From contig NZ_AP027741.1 in assembly GCF_030296755.1 (NCBI RefSeq), forward strand, positions 992,001 to 1,056,000: a stretch of DNA of 64,000 nt. Reading direction: 5' to 3'. The number at the start of each line of letters is the position of its first letter. Position 1 is the stretch's first letter. This document shows positions 43,512 to 53,119 of the stretch, piece by piece. The DNA is from Methylophaga marina. GTDB taxonomy: Bacteria > Pseudomonadota > Gammaproteobacteria > Nitrosococcales > Methylophagaceae. The translations under genes and the position numbers were made by a program. The notes beneath the pieces are model-generated. The model made no database searches. It saw nothing but the letters and a program-made list of their open reading frames with translations, and was not told the origin of the DNA.

Positions 43512-46280
43512 CTAGAACTCTTCCCATTCATCACTTTCCTGCTCTTTAGTCATTACCTGCCTTTTTGTTGGTAATGATGGCTGAGGAGGAGTCTTAGCAT
43601 GAGTCGCTATTTGGCGTTTTACATGAGAAGTAGAGGCTTTAGGCGTCGTAACCTGGCGCGGTGTATGCTGTTCAGTAGCATTTGTTGTGAAAAATTGCAT
43701 CATTTCTTCCAGATGCTTGCCTTGTTCATCTAGAGATTCGCTCGCCGCTGCTGCTTGCTCCACTAGTGCAGCATTTTGCTGTGTCATTTCATCCATTTGT
43801 GTCACAGCCTGGTTGACTTGCTCAATACCCGATGTCTGTTCAGTACCTGCTGCCGCGATTTCAGAGATAATATCGCCGACTTTTTTTGCACCTTCAACAA
43901 TTTCTTCCAATGTCTTCCCTGATTCATTTACAAGAGTAGAGCCCTCTCTTACTTTCTCACCACTATCATTAATGAGCTCTTTTATCTCTTTGGCAGCAGC
44001 AGCAGATCGTTGTGCTAAATTACGGACTTCAGAAGCCACTACGGCAAAACCTCGGCCTTGCTCTCCAGCGCGAGCGGCTTCCACAGCCGCATTGAGTGCC
44101 AACAAGTTAGTCTGAAACGCAATCTCATCAATCACGCCAATGATGTCTGCTACACGCTTACTGGAAGTACTGATGGCAGCCATGGCCTGAATCGCTTCCT
44201 GGATGACATTGCCACCTTTTTCAGCTTTACTTCTGGCGTCTACAGCAAGTTGATTAGCCTGACGAGCATTGTCGGAATTTTGTCTGACTGTGCTGGTGAG
44301 CTCCTCCATACTCGCCGCTGTTTCTTGTAATGACGACGCTTGCTCTTCTGTTCGCTGACTTAGATCCGTATTGCCTTGGGAAATTTCACTCGCCGCGGAA
44401 GAAATACTGATCGATGCTTCGATAATGTCTTGCACAATCGTTGAAATTTTGCTGATTGAACCATTGACCGCTTGTTGCAGCAGTGCGAACTCTCCTTCAA
44501 ACTCACCATCCATTAGTCTAGTGAGGTCACCTTGCGCCAATGCATTCATAACCATGGATGTAGCTGATAAGGCCTTCTGAACGTCAAACTGTAAGTGTTT
44601 CTCTTCAGTGATATCTGAAGCGTATTTCACCACCTTATAGGGCTTACCGTTCAGGTCAAAAATCGGATTGTAACTGGCCTGTAACCAAATATCTTTACCA
44701 TCTTTACCAACGCGCTGATACTCACCAGAATCAAACTCGCCGCGATTCAGCTTTGCCCAAAACTCTATATAATCAGGACTTTGTGCTACCTCTGGCACAG
44801 CAAACATACGATGATGCTTGCCTACCACTTCCTCACGGCTATACCCCACCACATTAAGAAAATTATCATTCACACTGCGAATGGTGCCATCCATATTGAA
44901 ACTGATCACACCCATCGCCTTGTTAATAGCAGAAATTTGACCTTCAAAATTGGCACGTTGTAATTTTGTTTCTGTAATATCTGTGGCAAATTTCACCACT
45001 TTGAATGGTTTACCATTCATATCAAGAATAGGATTGTAGCTAGCTTGTAACCAGATTTCCTTGCCACCATTGGCAATTCGTTTGTATTCACCACTATCAA
45101 ACTCACCACGATTGAGTTTTGTCCAGAATTCAGCATACTCAGCACTTTGAGCTAGCTCAGATGTGGCAAACATTCGATGATGCTTACCGATGACATCTTC
45201 ACGACTATAGCCCACCACTTTGAGAAAGTTTTCATTTACATCAATGATGGTGCCATCCATTTCAAAACTAATCACTCCCATCACTTTGTTGATGGCATCA
45301 AATTGACCATGAATATCAGCATTACGAAGTTTTTCTTCAGTGACATTGTGCCATTCAAGCATATTGCCGATATAGCTATCCTCTTCATCCAACATGGCTG
45401 TTACATTTAGACGAAAGGCAAGTGGACCGACTTTGATGTCTGCTTGATGAGGTAAATTATCGGGATTACTGAGCATTTGCCTTTGATGAGCAGGATTTTT
45501 ATGGAACATATCAATATTACTTCCGACCAATCCTTTTATGGAAAATCCAGGGTAGATTCTTCTTAACGTCTCTTCATGCTCTCCCAACATATTTAATGTT
45601 GATTGATTGGCATATGTAATAGTGAAGTCTCTATCAATCATCATTACCGCCGTGACCGCATTATCAAGTGCGTTGGCTCTATTTAAGATGTCTTTATCTG
45701 CCTTTTCATTAACAGCCATGTCTCTCTCCTCCATGGGATATGCTCCCGTCGTCATTTTTTTAATAACGTTATCTAATGTTTCGTTCCATGCTGATGCAAC
45801 AGGTTCTGACCATGATGACTCAGCATATTTTTCCAGCACCTTTAACAAGCAACTTTTGACAGCCTGATAATCTGGCTCTTTCACGCCATATGAAATGTGA
45901 CGTTCACCTAATTCAGTCAAATAACTATCTAGTAAGGCTGGGTGACGCAGGTTTTGTACCAATAACACTAAAGCAGCTAATAATTTTTTCTGTTGCCCTT
46001 GCTGCGAGATACTTTTAAACAAGCCTTTTAGCTCCGGGTGCTGTTGAAAAAGCAACGTGTAAAAGTCGGCAACGACATATTCACCACGAGCGGCAATAGG
46101 AATGAAGCTCTCTTCTACCAGCTCGATATTCGTTTTAGGCGGTAATGACACTTCAGCCATAGCGTCTTCTGGTAATGATGATGTATCAGCAGATCTGTTC
46201 GTTGATTGTGTCGGGGGTTGATTATCTGCAGTCAACCAGGCAAGAGGATCGTTGCCCATTACATTTTTACTCTTGGCCAT
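43512..46280 (-). CDS. Soluble chemoreceptor: globin - PAS - PAS - PAS - MCP
   Basis: The 922-residue protein lacks membrane helices. Residues about 50-178 form a globin: Tyr74 at B10 ([10 protein letters not shown]), Phe88 at CD1 and the proximal His128 ([11 protein letters not shown]) are all in place, so it should bind haem and sense O2, NO or CO. Three PAS domains follow (about 202-318, 325-440, 447-562); the last two are near duplicates sharing the motif [11 protein letters not shown]. The MCP signalling domain (about 600-870) has [20 protein letters not shown]. The last five residues, EWEEF, match the CheR-docking pentapeptide type (NWETF), and cheR is the next gene. A gas-responsive taxis role is inferred. 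Confidence 0.93.
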   Translation of the reverse strand: MAKSKNVMGNDPLAWLTADNQPPTQSTNRSADTSSLPEDAMAEVSLPPKTNIELVEESFIPIAARGEYVVADFYTLLFQQHPELKGLFKSISQQGQQKKLLAALVLLVQNLRHPALLDSYLTELGERHISYGVKEPDYQAVKSCLLKVLEKYAESSWSEPVASAWNETLDNVIKKMTTGAYPMEERDMAVNEKADKDILNRANALDNAVTAVMMIDRDFTITYANQSTLNMLGEHEETLRRIYPGFSIKGLVGSNIDMFHKNPAHQRQMLSNPDNLPHQADIKVGPLAFRLNVTAMLDEEDSYIGNMLEWHNVTEEKLRNADIHGQFDAINKVMGVISFEMDGTIIDVNENFLKVVGYSREDVIGKHHRMFATSELAQSAEYAEFWTKLNRGEFDSGEYKRIANGGKEIWLQASYNPILDMNGKPFKVVKFATDITETKLQRANFEGQISAINKAMGVISFNMDGTIRSVNDNFLNVVGYSREEVVGKHHRMFAVPEVAQSPDYIEFWAKLNRGEFDSGEYQRVGKDGKDIWLQASYNPIFDLNGKPYKVVKYASDITEEKHLQFDVQKALSATSMVMNALAQGDLTRLMDGEFEGEFALLQQAVNGSISKISTIVQDIIEASISISSAASEISQGNTDLSQRTEEQASSLQETAASMEELTSTVRQNSDNARQANQLAVDARSKAEKGGNVIQEAIQAMAAISTSSKRVADIIGVIDEIAFQTNLLALNAAVEAARAGEQGRGFAVVASEVRNLAQRSAAAAKEIKELINDSGEKVREGSTLVNESGKTLEEIVEGAKKVGDIISEIAAAGTEQTSGIEQVNQAVTQMDEMTQQNAALVEQAAAASESLDEQGKHLEEMMQFFTTNATEQHTPRQVTTPKASTSHVKRQIATHAKTPPQPSLPTKRQVMTKEQESDEWEEF

Positions 46281-47051
46281 CAGCCACTCTCCTCTCTAAG
46301 ACATCGCTAGCCAAAGAAAAATAGTCTTCTGCACCGGAGCTCTTTTTCCGATAGTCGAAAATAGTTTTACCAAAGCTAGGGCATTCTGCTAACGCCACGT
46401 TTTCACGAATAGGTGTGAATAGCACTCTACTAGGAAAATATTTCAGTACGCGTTTACGCACTTCTGCTGTGAGTTTTCTACGTAACTGCATCCGCGTTGA
46501 TACCAGCCATAATCGAATACGGTGCCCAGAGATTTCTTCTGAACGTTTAAGGATCTGCATCATGCGTGATAGGCCTTGTAATGACAGATAGTCTCCAGAT
46601 ACGGGCACAATCAATTCACTAGAAGCAAACATCGCATTAACACCCAGTAAACCTGATGAGGGCGGACAATCTATCAACACAAAATCATAAGCTGATAATG
46701 ACGACGCTTCGATTGCTTTTCTTAAGCGATGACCGCGCTCTACCCCACCTTCATTCAGGTGTTCAAACTCATTCAAGCGTGGCCCTGCTGGCACGACATC
46801 AAGGTTGTCCCGGGCATGCAGCTTGACGGTATCAATGGTCTCCCCTCCAACAGCACAACATCAATGCCGAGCTGCTGATTGTCCAATCCTAAACTGGTGG
46901 CCACTTGCCCTTGAGGATCCATATCAATCATGGCTACTTGTTTGCCTTGGATAGCGAGTGCATGCCCAAGATTGACGGTTGTTGTCGTTTTCCCAACGCC
47001 CCCTTTTTGGTTCATAATCGCAATGATGCGAACGTGTTCAGAAGTCATCAT
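46267..47051 (-). CDS. ParA-family ATPase of the chemotaxis operon, frameshifted
   Basis: The N-terminal part ([19 protein letters not shown], deviant Walker A) is read from 47051. One G is missing in a G run (C run 46842-46845), after which the rest ([32 protein letters not shown]) continues in another frame to 46267. With one G restored the length is 261 residues, normal for a chromosomal orphan ParA. ParA-like proteins such as ParC in Vibrio position chemotaxis arrays at the cell pole, and the place between cheW and a receptor gene supports that role. The ATG overlaps the cheW stop. A sequencing undercall is likely. Confidence 0.9.
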
Positions 47052-47557
47052 TAGCCTATTTGCTCTACGCTGAGAAGCTTATCGATATCCAGTAACATCA
47101 ACATACATTCATCGATGTCAGCAATCCCTTTAATAAAGCTGGTATCAACGATACTGCCTAAGTCTGGTGCATTTGAAATCATATCTGGATGAACATTGTA
47201 TGCATCAGACACAGCATCAACGACTATACCTAGAATTCGGTCAGTTATACCTTCCACTTTGACAACAACGACAACAGTAGTCTTGGTGTAGGCATTGAAA
47301 GGCATACCGAATAGCAATCGAAGATCGATAATCGGCACAATCACGCCACGCAAATTTAATACACCACAGACATGTTCTGGTGTATTTGGAATCGATGTCA
47401 CCGACCCCCAGCCTTTTATCTCCTGCACACGCAGGATCTCCACACCATAATGTTCGCTATCCAACTCAAATGTCAGGTACTGCTGGGAACCATCGTCGAT
47501 GCTGTCAGCAATATCAAGAATATCCAGAATCTCATTTTCTGTGTTCATCTCAGCCAT
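47051..47557 (-). CDS. cheW: Chemotaxis coupling protein CheW
   Basis: CheW links receptors to CheA. The 168-residue product is one CheW domain (about residues 24-160) with [20 protein letters not shown] and [20 protein letters not shown]. It lies three bases downstream of cheA and shares TAATG with the ParA gene. Confidence 0.97.
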   Translation of the reverse strand: MAEMNTENEILDILDIADSIDDGSQQYLTFELDSEHYGVEILRVQEIKGWGSVTSIPNTPEHVCGVLNLRGVIVPIIDLRLLFGMPFNAYTKTTVVVVVKVEGITDRILGIVVDAVSDAYNVHPDMISNAPDLGSIVDTSFIKGIADIDECMLMLLDIDKLLSVEQIG

Positions 47558-47560
47558 GAC

Positions 47561-49693
47561 TCAAACCACACTCTTGAGAGAAGTTTGTTTTATTATTGAT
47601 GGCTCTTTGTGCATTGCCATCACCCCTGCAATATCCAGGATTAAAGCAACTGTTCCATCACCTAGGATGGTTGCGCCAGCGAGACCTTTCACTTTACGGA
47701 AATTCGTCTCTAGACTCTTAATGACAACTTGTTGTTGTGCCAGAAGCTCATCAACAAACAAACCAATTTTGTAATCCTCACAGTCCACAATCACCAGCAA
47801 ACCATGTTCTAGATCTTCAATACCGCCATCCAGGTTGAACACATGCCGCAATCTGATAAGCGGTACGTATTCGTCCCTGATTTTGTATAACTCCCCTTTA
47901 CCAGTCACTTTTTTGACTTTGCTGATATCCACTTCAACAGATTCAATAATGGAAATCAGAGGAATGATGTAACGTTGATCTGCAACCTGAATAATCTGAC
48001 CATCCATGATCGCCAATGTCAGAGGTAGTCTAATAGTGAATGTTGACCCGATTCCTGACTCAGATTTCACCTCAACAGCCCCTCCCAGGCTGTTAATATT
48101 TTTCCTCACCACATCCATGCCGACACCACGGCCAGAGAGATCACTTACTTGATCGGCAGTAGAAAAGCCCGGTAAGAATATAAGTTCATGTATTTTCTCA
48201 GGTGAAAGTGATTCATTCGGCTCGACCAAACCTTTTTCGATTGCCTTCTGTAAAATCTTCTCTTCGTTTAACCCTGCACCGTCATCACTAATCTCAATCA
48301 CAATATTGCCACCCTGGTGATAGGCATTGAGTTTTAGAACACCGGTTTCAGATTTGTTAGCCGCCAGGCGTTTTTCGGGTGTTTCCAGGCCATGATCCAG
48401 GGAGTTGCGAACAAGATGAACAAGTGGATCACCAATTTTTTCCATCACTGTTTTATCAAGTTCGGTCTGCTCGCCGGTCAGCACCAGTTCCACCTGCTTT
48501 CCAAGTTTGCTGGTCATATCATGGACAAGGCGAGGGAAGCGATTAAACACAAAACTGATGGGCAACATACGAATACGCATGATGCTTTCTTGCAACTCTC
48601 GGGTATTACGCTCTAACTGCTCTAAACCATCAATTAGTTGTGGCAGCATACTGACATCAAAATTATCACCGATCTGACCTAACATCGACTGAGTAATAAC
48701 CAACTCACCGACTAAGTTGACGAGTGAGTCGACTTTATCTGTACCCACGCGTATAGAAGCGGTGGAGGCATCACTGCTGACTGTTTTCTTTTTAGGTGCG
48801 ACGTCATTTTTGATTGGTGTTTTTGATGGAGCATCACCGGCTATAGAGGCGAGGTCAGTCGCCATGGGTTGAGATACAGCTTCAACAACCTCAGGTTTAT
48901 CATGGCTCTGTTGTTCCTGTAACAGTTCAGGTGAGTCTGAAGCTTCATTTTCTTGAAGTCGTTCAATTGTTAGCTCACAATCACCATCCACCCATTCGAA
49001 GACTTCATTTATCTCAGCTTCATCCATTTCGCCAGTAAGCGTCAGTTCCCAACTGAAATAACATATTTCAGGGTCAAGGTCTGTAAAAGGTGGCAACTCT
49101 TCATCATTCACATTTACAGCTAATTCACCAAGTTCAGCTAGCTCACGGAACATACGTATGGGTTCATTACCCGTTTGAAGCAGGTGAGGTAGTGGTTTGA
49201 AGTGAATCAACCAAGACTGTTGCTGAGTATTCGTTTCAGTAGTATCAGACTCATCGCTGTCTGGTACGGAGGTATCTTCAACATTCATCCCAGTTTCAGC
49301 CACAGCAGCATCTAATATCTTCTCAAGCGCGTGAGAAACTTGAGCTACTTTTTCCTCATCAACATCTGAGCTGTTTTGAACAGCTGTCAACATTTCACGT
49401 AAGGTATCGACAGCGGAGAGTAATGTTTCAATGACCTCATGAGTTGCTTCACGCTCACCGTTACGAATTTGATCTAAAAGGGTTTCAAGACCATGCGTGA
49501 ACTCAGAAATATGGCTAAAGCCGAACGTGCCAGCCCCACCTTTAATTGAGTGTGCAGCACGAAAAATGCCATTAACCGTATCATCATCGATCTCCCCTTG
49601 AGACATGCTCAGCAGGCCTGTTTCCATAATATCGAGGCCTTCGAAGCTTTCTTCGAAGAATACGCCATGAAATTGGGTAACATCGATGCTCAT
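47561..49693 (-). CDS. cheA: Chemotaxis histidine kinase CheA
   Basis: CheA phosphorylates CheY and CheB. The 710-residue product has an HPt domain with phosphorylatable His48 (FRAAHSIKGGAGTFG), a variable linker (about 135-310) rich in acidic residues, the P3 dimerisation helices, the ATP-binding domain (LVHLVRNSLDHGLETPEKR, GRGVGMDVVRKN) and a C-terminal CheW-like domain. The linker includes a second folded segment (LIHFKPLPHLLQTGNEPIR) found in many CheA of this type. Confidence 0.97.
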   Translation of the reverse strand: MSIDVTQFHGVFFEESFEGLDIMETGLLSMSQGEIDDDTVNGIFRAAHSIKGGAGTFGFSHISEFTHGLETLLDQIRNGEREATHEVIETLLSAVDTLREMLTAVQNSSDVDEEKVAQVSHALEKILDAAVAETGMNVEDTSVPDSDESDTTETNTQQQSWLIHFKPLPHLLQTGNEPIRMFRELAELGELAVNVNDEELPPFTDLDPEICYFSWELTLTGEMDEAEINEVFEWVDGDCELTIERLQENEASDSPELLQEQQSHDKPEVVEAVSQPMATDLASIAGDAPSKTPIKNDVAPKKKTVSSDASTASIRVGTDKVDSLVNLVGELVITQSMLGQIGDNFDVSMLPQLIDGLEQLERNTRELQESIMRIRMLPISFVFNRFPRLVHDMTSKLGKQVELVLTGEQTELDKTVMEKIGDPLVHLVRNSLDHGLETPEKRLAANKSETGVLKLNAYHQGGNIVIEISDDGAGLNEEKILQKAIEKGLVEPNESLSPEKIHELIFLPGFSTADQVSDLSGRGVGMDVVRKNINSLGGAVEVKSESGIGSTFTIRLPLTLAIMDGQIIQVADQRYIIPLISIIESVEVDISKVKKVTGKGELYKIRDEYVPLIRLRHVFNLDGGIEDLEHGLLVIVDCEDYKIGLFVDELLAQQQVVIKSLETNFRKVKGLAGATILGDGTVALILDIAGVMAMHKEPSIIKQTSLKSVV

Positions 49694-49697
49694 CTGT

Positions 49698-50060
49698 CTA
49701 CCCCAGGACTTTTTTCACCGTTGCTAAAAGCTGATCTGGATTAAAAGGTTTAATCAACCAGCCCGTAGCACCGGCAGCACGCCCTTCTTGTTTCTTTTCA
49801 GGGCCTGCCTCGGTTGTCAAAACAAGAATGGGAGCAAACTTAAAACTAGGTAACTTTCTTAATTCTCGAGTTAGCGTCAGGCCGTCCATCACTGGCATAT
49901 TGACGTCCGTAATCACGAGATCAAAAGATTGTCTTTGAGCAATATCCAGTGCTTGTTTACCATCATCTGCCAGCGTGACTTTATGCCCTGCTCCTTGCAA
50001 AGTGAATGTCACCATTTGGCGCATTGAGGCAGAATCATCGACTGCGAGAATATTAGCCAT
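49698..50060 (-). CDS. cheY: Chemotaxis response regulator CheY
   Basis: The 120-residue single receiver has the acidic pair Asp8-Asp9, phosphoacceptor Asp52 (VITDVNMPVMDG), Thr83 and Lys104 (LIKPFN). It should diffuse to the flagellar motor after phosphorylation by CheA. It lies between the STAS gene and cheA; no cheZ is present in the window. Confidence 0.95.
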   Translation of the reverse strand: MANILAVDDSASMRQMVTFTLQGAGHKVTLADDGKQALDIAQRQSFDLVITDVNMPVMDGLTLTRELRKLPSFKFAPILVLTTEAGPEKKQEGRAAGATGWLIKPFNPDQLLATVKKVLG

Positions 50061-50100
50061 AACAAAAAAGCTCCTTCTTTAACTGTAGTTTTTTTATATT

Positions 50101-50379
50101 TTATTGTGCGTAAAATGCTTTGATACCCAATCTATCGACAGCTTCACAAAAAAGTTGACTAGGATTTGACCAAATGACTACCAGCCCCTGAAGTTGGGCA
50201 TCCCGAGAGAATGAATAAAAAAGCTGAATAACGGCCGTGTCGATACGTTCAATATCACTTAAATTAATTTGAATAGCCTGACCTTCAGCCATGGCCATTA
50301 AGAGCTGGGCATATAAATCTGCAACTTGTGCGATGGTGACAGACTCAGCACAGTTTATTTCGACAATAGACTCAGCCAT
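50101..50379 (-). CDS. STAS-domain protein of the chemotaxis operon
   Basis: The 92-residue protein is a single STAS domain (anti-sigma antagonist fold): INLSDIERIDTAVIQLFYSF corresponds to the conserved loop and helix, with Asp-Thr in place of the usual Asp-Ser phosphorylation site. It is the first gene after the predicted sigma-28 promoter and precedes cheY. Similar small STAS genes occur at the head of some chemotaxis operons; the partner is unknown. Confidence 0.8.
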   Translation of the reverse strand: MAESIVEINCAESVTIAQVADLYAQLLMAMAEGQAIQINLSDIERIDTAVIQLFYSFSRDAQLQGLVVIWSNPSQLFCEAVDRLGIKAFYAQ

Positions 50380-50468
50380 TTTTCTATTCCCTCTATTTCT
50401 ATAGACGATAGATGATGATTTTTCTCACTTGACTCATCTTCACTATTGTTTTTCATATCGTTTTACTA

Positions 50469-50495
50469 ATATCGGCCAGTAATGAGAAAAAATTA
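50469..50495 (-). promoter_or_regulatory. Sigma-28 (FliA) promoter of the chemotaxis operon
   Basis: On the minus strand TAAT, 15 bases, GCCGATAT matches the flagellar sigma-28 consensus (TAAA-N15-GCCGATAA) at ten of twelve positions with the exact spacing. It lies in the 153-base gap between fliJ and the STAS gene, about 90 bases before that start codon. It would make the STAS-cheY-cheA-cheW-parA-mcp-cheRDB run a late flagellar unit. Confidence 0.75.
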
Positions 50496-50532
50496 TCCTG
50501 TTTTTCAATTATCTAAAATTTAAGTATCTATT

Positions 50533-50979
50533 TTATTTATTTCGATTTCTCAACCATGCACCATTAGTATGTTCATCCATTTCAACCTGCTCCCTCTTTA
50601 ACTGTTTCTTGAGCTCAGTTGCTTCGTAGCGGGCCATTAAAGCATCAATTGCCTGCTCTTTATTTCTTGCTTGCAACCAAAGCTTCTGTTGACGCTCTAC
50701 ATTGGCATTGGCTGACTTAACTTGGGATTCTTGGCTGAGAATAGCTTGATCTAGTTTTGCTAAAAAGCTTCTTAAATCGAGAGCTTTTTTGGCCGTCATG
50801 ACCATAGGATCATCCTGGCGAAATCGTGCCAAGTATTCGGCTCTGTATTGACGGAGATCATCCAATTGGAATTGCTCCTGTTGAAGTAAGGCATTTTGCT
50901 GGCCGAGTTTTTGTAATTCTGACTCCGTTGCCTTTCTTGCCATTTCTATCACGGGATCAAGTTTACGACTACGACTCAT
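50533..50979 (-). CDS. fliJ: Flagellar export protein FliJ
   Basis: FliJ is the coiled-coil stalk that links the FliI ATPase ring to the export gate. The 148-residue product is almost entirely helical and charged (SRSRKLDPVIEMARKATESE start), within the family length. It lies 27 bases after fliI and is the last gene of the fliE-J unit. Confidence 0.9.
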   Translation of the reverse strand: MSRSRKLDPVIEMARKATESELQKLGQQNALLQQEQFQLDDLRQYRAEYLARFRQDDPMVMTAKKALDLRSFLAKLDQAILSQESQVKSANANVERQQKLWLQARNKEQAIDALMARYEATELKKQLKREQVEMDEHTNGAWLRNRNK

Positions 50980-51006
50980 GTATTGACTCCACGTTAAGCA
51001 CGAACA

Positions 51007-52434
51007 TTAAAAACGCCGGGTATTTCCATCCATCAGCATTGGGGCTTGTGATACGTTTTGTTGCTGCTGATTCTGTAATTGCTTTCTTAACTCAAGCACC
51101 TGTTTCAGACGTTGATCACTTTGCTCCCAGTTCACCGCTTCATTCATTCCCTGTCGTAACAGCTGAAGTAAAGCAGGGAACATCGCTATCGACTCATCAA
51201 TAGCAGGATCACTTCCCTTACTATAAGCGCCTACACTGATAAGATCTTGATTTTGTCGGTAAGTGGAATAAATCTGTTTGAACTGCTGGGCCTGTTTCAG
51301 GTGGTCTTCACTGACTATATTTGGCATCACCCGACTAATCGAGGCTTCCACATCAATCGCAGGATAATGGCCCGACTCGGCCAGCTGTCTTGATAACACT
51401 ATATGACCATCCAAAATTGCACGAGCCGCGTCTGCAACCGGATCCTGTTGATCGTCACCTTCGGTTAACACCGTATAAATAGCAGTGATAGCCCCACCAT
51501 TAAGTGGACCATTCCCTGCACGCTCCACTAATTGCGGTAATAAGGAAAAAACGGAGGGTGGATAACCTTTAGTTGCCGGAGGTTCGCCAATCGCTAATGC
51601 AATTTCACGCTGTGCCTGGGCAAAGCGAGTCAACGAATCCATCAGCAATAATACTTGCTTACCTTGGTCCCGAAAGTATTCTGCAATACTGGTAGACAAC
51701 ATCGCACCGTGCAATCGCATCAAAGGCGAATGGTCGGCAGGTGAGGCAACAACAACCGACCGTGACATTCCTTCCTCACCAAGAATATCTTCAATAAATT
51801 CTTTTACTTCTCGACCACGTTCACCAATCAAACCAACGACAATGACATCGGCCTCTGTAAATCGTGTCATCATGCCCAATAACACACTTTTACCCACACC
51901 ACTGCCAGCGAACAGGCCCATACGTTGGCCTCGGCCTACGCTGAGCAAGGCATTAATGCTCTGGACTCCCACATCCAGATGCTGACGAACAGGAGAGCGT
52001 GCTAGTGGGTTTACCGGTTCACCGTGTAAGGGAACCTTATCTTGAACACGAAGTGGGCCTTTACCATCTAAGGGTTTACCAGCGCCATCCACAACACGGC
52101 CAAGCATCGCTTCGCCGACAGGCACTTGAGAATCACTACGGACCGGCCTGACTTTCGCATTAGGTACCAAACCTCGCATATCACCTGTCGGCATGAGAAA
52201 CGTCGTTTCGCCAGAAAAGCCGACCACTTCCGCTTCTATCGGTTTTTGTCCCTTACCAATAATCTCACAACGACTACCAATAGGCACCTGAAAGCCTACC
52301 GCTTCCAATGTTAACCCCACCATTCTGGTCAACCGCCCTTCAATCAATACATCCTGCTCGTCACCAGAATCCAATCGCTGCTGATATTGCATCAGTTTAT
52401 TTTGTAGTCGCGATTGGCGTTCCGCATTAGTCAT
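51007..52434 (-). CDS. fliI: Flagellum-specific ATPase FliI
   Basis: FliI powers the early steps of flagellar type III export. The start chosen is ATG at 52434 ([14 protein letters not shown]); upstream in-frame codons overlap fliH further. The 475-residue product has the Walker [16 protein letters not shown], Walker [17 protein letters not shown] and the F1-type segment [16 protein letters not shown]. Confidence 0.97.
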   Translation of the reverse strand: MTNAERQSRLQNKLMQYQQRLDSGDEQDVLIEGRLTRMVGLTLEAVGFQVPIGSRCEIIGKGQKPIEAEVVGFSGETTFLMPTGDMRGLVPNAKVRPVRSDSQVPVGEAMLGRVVDGAGKPLDGKGPLRVQDKVPLHGEPVNPLARSPVRQHLDVGVQSINALLSVGRGQRMGLFAGSGVGKSVLLGMMTRFTEADVIVVGLIGERGREVKEFIEDILGEEGMSRSVVVASPADHSPLMRLHGAMLSTSIAEYFRDQGKQVLLLMDSLTRFAQAQREIALAIGEPPATKGYPPSVFSLLPQLVERAGNGPLNGGAITAIYTVLTEGDDQQDPVADAARAILDGHIVLSRQLAESGHYPAIDVEASISRVMPNIVSEDHLKQAQQFKQIYSTYRQNQDLISVGAYSKGSDPAIDESIAMFPALLQLLRQGMNEAVNWEQSDQRLKQVLELRKQLQNQQQQNVSQAPMLMDGNTRRF

Positions 52435-53119
52435 TGTCAGCGTCTCTCTCATCGCCAAGGACTTTACTAATGATGCTATTCAATCTTGATTCAACGGTTG
52501 CATCCACACTAGTGTCAGACGTTTCCAGTCTTAATCCACCCCGGGTTAATAAAGGATCTTCTATCCATTGGTATTTGTTTGAATCATGCTCAAGAGATAA
52601 GCCTTTCTGAATAATCAAAAGATCATCTGGATGAACATAAATTTTGAGTTGACGGTCACTGATGGGTAAAGCTTCCAACGCCGCACGCATAGCACCGATA
52701 ACATGCTCGGGTTGATGCTTAAGTTCGCGACGAACCAACTGGCGAGTCATGGTTATCGCTAGATTGACCAGATCTTTTTCTAAAAGCTCATCGAGTTCTG
52801 TCAGGGGTTGCTGTAATGTTTGGAGCATTTGCTGGAGCTTTTCAACCTGCAGCTGAATATCTTTCAGCCCAGCTTCCTGACCGTCAGCAAAACCAGCCTG
52901 GTGTCCTTCTTCGTAACCCGCCTTATAACCTTCTTCTTGCGCTTGTTGCTGAAGCGCTTCAATGGCTTTGATATCAAGTACTTGGGGCGCATCCTTATCT
53001 TCAACGTCCGTCACTGACACCATTCTTGGTGCCTCCCAACGTTTTATCGCATCAGCAATCTCATCGGCAGATAAGACATCAGCTTGTTTAGTAACAACTG
53101 TGTCATCAGACGAAGTCAT
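52427..53119 (-). CDS. fliH: Flagellar assembly protein FliH
   Basis: FliH holds FliI inactive and docks it at the motor. The start chosen is ATG at 53119 ([12 protein letters not shown]), which has GGAGG upstream inside the fliG end; a GTG three codons earlier is the alternative. The 230-residue product has the glycine-repeat helix [20 protein letters not shown] (about residues 68-88) typical of FliH. It overlaps both neighbours. Confidence 0.95.
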   Translation of the reverse strand: MTSSDDTVVTKQADVLSADEIADAIKRWEAPRMVSVTDVEDKDAPQVLDIKAIEALQQQAQEEGYKAGYEEGHQAGFADGQEAGLKDIQLQVEKLQQMLQTLQQPLTELDELLEKDLVNLAITMTRQLVRRELKHQPEHVIGAMRAALEALPISDRQLKIYVHPDDLLIIQKGLSLEHDSNKYQWIEDPLLTRGGLRLETSDTSVDATVESRLNSIISKVLGDERDADND

